Source: Bacteroidales bacterium (lineage in GTDB: Bacteria > Bacteroidota > Bacteroidia > Bacteroidales > P3). From it: a stretch of 54,095 nucleotides of DNA. A program made the position numbers and the translations under genes. How positions within the stretch are numbered: the stretch's first letter is position 1; the number at the start of each line of letters is the position of its first letter. The stretch spans positions 1-54,095 of the forward strand of contig JAKSMO010000010.1 in NCBI GenBank assembly GCA_024400545.1, given 5' to 3'. The notes below the pieces were generated by a model. That model ran no database searches. It worked only from the letters and a program-made list of their open reading frames with translations, and was not told the origin of the DNA. Shown in pieces: positions 49,254 through 54,095 of the stretch.

Positions 49254-49307
49254 GGAATCAATTCCGAAAATATCGCGAGTTTTTTGGAATTAATTCCGAA
49301 AATATCG
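49254..49307. promoter_or_regulatory. Repeated palindromic operator upstream of the AAA/DUF4143 gene
   Basis: A 22-bp sequence at 49254-49275 is repeated at 49286-49307 with one difference. The second copy starts with the perfect palindrome GGAATTAATTCC; both contain CCGAAAATATCG. The promoter box TATATTTG follows directly at 49308-49315. Likely binding sites of a repressor. Confidence 0.65.
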
Positions 49308-49315
49308 TATATTTG
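49308..49315 (+). promoter_or_regulatory. -7 box of the AAA/DUF4143 gene
   Basis: TATATTTG, 19 nt upstream of the ATG at 49335. Confidence 0.6.
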
Positions 49316-49334
49316 CATCTGAAAATTATCCGAT

Positions 49335-50462
49335 ATGATAGCAAGAAGGTTAAAGCAAATAATTGATAATCATAAATTGAACAATAAAGCAATTGTGATT
49401 ATTGGTAGTAGGCAAGTAGGGAAAACTACACTTCTGCGAGAGATGTTTCCCGAAAATGATGACTGTATGTGGTTTTTTGGTGATGATTTAGATACGCAGC
49501 AGTTGTTCTCTAATATGACGGCCACTAGGTTGAGAAACATTATTGGCAGGCATACCACATTGGTGATTGACGAGGCTCAGAGAATACAGGATATTGGACT
49601 GCGGATGAAGTTGATTACCGACCAGATGCCGGATGTCAAGTTAATAGCCACGGGCAGTTCAGCTTTTGAACTCTCTAATCAGCTAAATGAGCCATTGACG
49701 GGCAGAAAATGGGAGTACCGTATGTATCCCATCTCTTTTGCGGAAATGGTTGACCATCATGGACTTCAAAAGGAGTTGAGGATGTTGCCACAAAGGTTGG
49801 TGTATGGCTATTATCCTGAGGTGGTGACATCGGTAGGTGACGAGAAAGAAATCCTTAAACAGCTATCCGACAGCTATCTGTACAAAGATTTGCTCGCACT
49901 TGGGAGTATAAAGAAGCCAGAGAAACTGGTGCTTCTGCTGAAAGCATTGGCGTATCAGGTTGGGTCGCAAGTATCCTACAACGAGCTGGCCGGCACGATA
50001 GGCCTTGATGCTAAGACGGTGGAGACTTATATCCAGCTGTTAGAGAAGTCGTATGTTGTTTTTAGACTGACCGGATTTAGCAGAAATATGCGTAACGAAC
50101 TTAAGAACAGCAAGAAAATATATTTTTATGATAATGGTATCCGCAATGCTTTGGTGTCGAACTTTGCGAATGTAGAGTCGCGGACTGATATGGGAGCTTT
50201 GTGGGAGAATTTTGTCATTTCTGAGCGCATGAAACGCAATGAATATGGCAGAGTGTGGTGTAATAGCTATTTCTGGCGCACCAAAGACCAAACCGAGATT
50301 GACTATCTGGAGGAACAGGACGGGAAGTTGATGGCATACGAGTTTAAGTACAATAGTCGGCGAAAAGCAAAATTACCGCCCTCGTTTGACCAGGCTTATC
50401 CCAGAACTGAGTTTAAGGAAATCACGCCGTACAATATCGAGGAATTCTTGTGCGGAGTATAG
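49335..50462 (+). CDS. AAA_14/DUF4143 ATPase
   Basis: 375 residues. Walker A GSRQVGKTT at 24-32, Walker B TLVIDEAQ, sensor segment LIATGSSAFELS, then a winged-helix region (YNELAGTIGLDAKTVETYIQLLEKSYVV). The C-terminal DUF4143 nuclease-like domain ends in EIDYLEEQDGKLMAYEFKYN with conserved D and E-x-K residues. Abundant in Bacteroidales, often in defence or mobile regions; role unresolved. Own operator-promoter (49254-49315). Confidence 0.9.
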   Translation: MIARRLKQIIDNHKLNNKAIVIIGSRQVGKTTLLREMFPENDDCMWFFGDDLDTQQLFSNMTATRLRNIIGRHTTLVIDEAQRIQDIGLRMKLITDQMPDVKLIATGSSAFELSNQLNEPLTGRKWEYRMYPISFAEMVDHHGLQKELRMLPQRLVYGYYPEVVTSVGDEKEILKQLSDSYLYKDLLALGSIKKPEKLVLLLKALAYQVGSQVSYNELAGTIGLDAKTVETYIQLLEKSYVVFRLTGFSRNMRNELKNSKKIYFYDNGIRNALVSNFANVESRTDMGALWENFVISERMKRNEYGRVWCNSYFWRTKDQTEIDYLEEQDGKLMAYEFKYNSRRKAKLPPSFDQAYPRTEFKEITPYNIEEFLCGV

Positions 50463-50714
50463 ATGCTTAGTAAATGTCTTAACATTAACTGGCAGTCGAG
50501 GCTGGCTACCGCCCAGTTAATGTCAACGTTAAAGCTAAAGTCAAGAAAAGTGGTTTGAAAATAAATATTTTCTGTTATCAAATATTTTGTTTATCTTTAT
50601 AAGATTAATCTGACTTGGCCATTGTACCGCAAGCAATTGTAGCATAATGGATAAGTTGGTGTTAGGATGCACCCAATAAATGGTGATTATATATAAAATA
50701 TACAGATTAAAGTA
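50463..50714. other. Spacer with hairpin and shared leader sequence
   Basis: Hairpin arms 50479-50492 and 50513-50526 (one mismatch, TTAACATTAACTGG). A 19-nt block at 50528-50546 (GTTAAAGCTAAAGTCAAGA) recurs with one change at 52814-52832 upstream of nifJ. Weak -7 box TATCTTTA at 50592-50599. Confidence 0.55.
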
Positions 50715-51275
50715 ATGAACGAGCTGATTTCATATCAAGAAGTACAAGACAAGATTGCCACTATACGAGACCGGCAGGTTATAGCCGATGCTGATGTGGC
50801 TGTGCTTTATGGTGTGGAAACTCGTGAAGTGAATCAGGCAGTAAGAAACAACTCCGACAAGTTCCCCTCTGATTACATGTTCGAGCTATCTCAAAATGAG
50901 TTACGTGATTTGCGATCAAAAATTTTGACTACAAATGTATCAAGTAAGAGTCGTTCGACCACAAAAGTCTTCACCGAGAAGGGTCTTTATATGCTAGCAA
51001 CTATCTTGAAAAGCGAAAAGGCTGTTGCTGCCACCTTCGCTATCATTGAGACTTTTGCTAAGGTTCGGGAGCTGAGGCGCGAATTGGTTTCTTTGCACAA
51101 AGAGACCGACAAGTCCATCCAGTCCAAAAAGATGCAACACTTCGGTGATATCTTGACCGACATCGTGATGCCCGAACTTGAGACATCTGAAACTGAGTCC
51201 ACATTGGAAATCAACTTCTTCGTCGGAAAAATCAAACATACTGTAAAACGTATCAAAAAGGATAATAACAAATAA
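50715..51275 (+). CDS. ORF6N-domain protein (phage/plasmid-type regulator)
   Basis: 186 residues. N-terminal ORF6N domain (IRDRQVIADADVAVLYGVETREVNQAVRNN, FPSDYMFELSQNELRDLRSK, EKGLYMLATILKSEKAVAATFAIIETFAKVREL), common in phage, plasmid and island regulators. Residues 110-186 form a charged helix. Followed 24 nt downstream by the truncated nifJ copy; the duplicated nifJ leader begins inside its last codons. Confidence 0.87.
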   Translation: MNELISYQEVQDKIATIRDRQVIADADVAVLYGVETREVNQAVRNNSDKFPSDYMFELSQNELRDLRSKILTTNVSSKSRSTTKVFTEKGLYMLATILKSEKAVAATFAIIETFAKVRELRRELVSLHKETDKSIQSKKMQHFGDILTDIVMPELETSETESTLEINFFVGKIKHTVKRIKKDNNK

Positions 51276-51284
51276 TAATCTTAA

Positions 51285-51848
<564 letters not shown>

Positions 51849-51883
51849 ACGTTATTTTTGTTTTCTTTTTGTCATAAAAATTG

Positions 51884-51891
51884 TATCTTTG
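51884..51891 (+). promoter_or_regulatory. -7 box of the small lipoprotein gene
   Basis: TATCTTTG, 60 nt upstream of the start at 51952. Confidence 0.55.
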
Positions 51892-51951
51892 CAGTCGATT
51901 TAGGATAATATTAGAGTAATAAAAGAGTATTAATCACTAAAAAAACAGAAT

Positions 51952-52308
51952 ATGAAAAGTGAACGATTATTGACAACAATCATTACATCAATATTATTGT
52001 TGATATTTCAGGGTTGTGGCAAGGACAATAATCTTTCTGAATCTACACCTGTAAAAAAAACAGGATACTTACAGATTGTTGATGAACCTCGCTTAGAGGA
52101 TCCATGTATGCCAGGAATGGTATTTGCTCTGGCCACAAATGAGTGCAGTTATGTCATTATGAAAAATGGTCAATTTGTTAGATGGCAATCCGATAGTACA
52201 GTCATTGCGGTGTTCGGATGTTCCGTTGGTGATACATTGTCTTTAATGGGAATAGTAAAAGATATCAAAGATTTAAATGGAGATAATCAAACAATAATCA
52301 TGATATAA
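51952..52308 (+). CDS. Small lipoprotein of unknown function
   Basis: 118 residues. Lipoprotein signal MKSERLLTTIITSILLLIFQ with lipobox ending at Cys22 (FQGC), then a polar linker and a compact domain (TGYLQIVDEPRLEDPCMPGMVFALA). No family recognised. Lies between the two nifJ copies, so it is part of the inserted segment. Confidence 0.7.
   Translation: MKSERLLTTIITSILLLIFQGCGKDNNLSESTPVKKTGYLQIVDEPRLEDPCMPGMVFALATNECSYVIMKNGQFVRWQSDSTVIAVFGCSVGDTLSLMGIVKDIKDLNGDNQTIIMI

Positions 52309-54095
<1,787 letters not shown>

Overview
The window is a chromosomal segment of a member of the Bacteroidota, most likely order Bacteroidales. Three things support this. Most intergenic starts carry the family's -7 promoter box (TAnnTTTG). 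Two secreted proteins end in type IX secretion (T9SS) sorting domains. The gene set is typical of the group: the mnmG-ybeY-DUF4175 block, DUF4290, serine palmitoyltransferase, and a MurA with Asp in place of the catalytic Cys. Genus and species cannot be read from the sequence.

Layout. 0-1.8 kb: tRNA-Lys and a short plus-strand set (unknown protein, WbqC-like, META-domain lipoprotein) closed by a strong hairpin. 1.9-15 kb: almost all minus strand, with a DUF6266-like protein, mnmG, ybeY, a degenerate GHKL-like protein, a DUF4175 giant, a putative sphingolipid cluster (acyltransferase + serine palmitoyltransferase, with an SDR nearby), deoC and rpiB. 15.03-16.08 kb: a 1-kb gene-free, AT-rich region with eight DnaA-box-like 9-mers. 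16.1-31 kb: almost all plus strand, with nadA, a YbaK-family deacylase, an RluA-type pseudouridine synthase whose first codons are a perfect parS site, an outer-membrane-type protein, DUF4290, murA, a CpsB/YwqE-type phosphatase, purB, an MsbA-like ABC exporter, a T9SS-secreted protein, nadK, patatin and comEC, with yraN reversed. 31-45.8 kb: mixed housekeeping genes (HD-domain protein, T9SS protein, PrsW, radical SAM YhcC, LptB, KdsD, RecQ, thioesterase, GH29 fucosidase, EamA transporter, C69 dipeptidase, SLOG-like protein), with C-rich codon use on the plus strand from about 40.6 to 45.8 kb. 45.8-52.3 kb: an accessory island of AT-rich secreted orphans, a nucleotidyltransferase remnant, a DUF3791-DUF3990-DUF3791 toxin-antitoxin-like operon, an AAA/DUF4143 ATPase with a repeated operator, an ORF6N regulator and an internally deleted copy of nifJ. 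The window ends inside an apparently intact nifJ.

Two observations stand out. First, the switch in gene orientation at about 15.5 kb, the DnaA-box cluster, the AT-rich flank, the parS site 2 kb away and mnmG nearby together make 15.1-15.6 kb a strong candidate for the replication origin. Second, four intergenic elements (about 3.1, 15.7, 34.9 and 45.9 kb) share an unusual architecture. Each is a large imperfect palindrome whose arms are runs of 11-bp units (consensus close to CTAYRKTYATY). The unit sequence differs from element to element but matches between the two arms of each element. I do not recognise this as a described repeat class. One copy sits beside the putative origin.

Other repeats include REP-like palindromes around GGATTTGCAATCC, GAGACGCGGCATGCC palindromes (one inside a gene), and a 94-bp-period duplication between lptB and kdsD. 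All calls come from reading the sequence; no database search was run.
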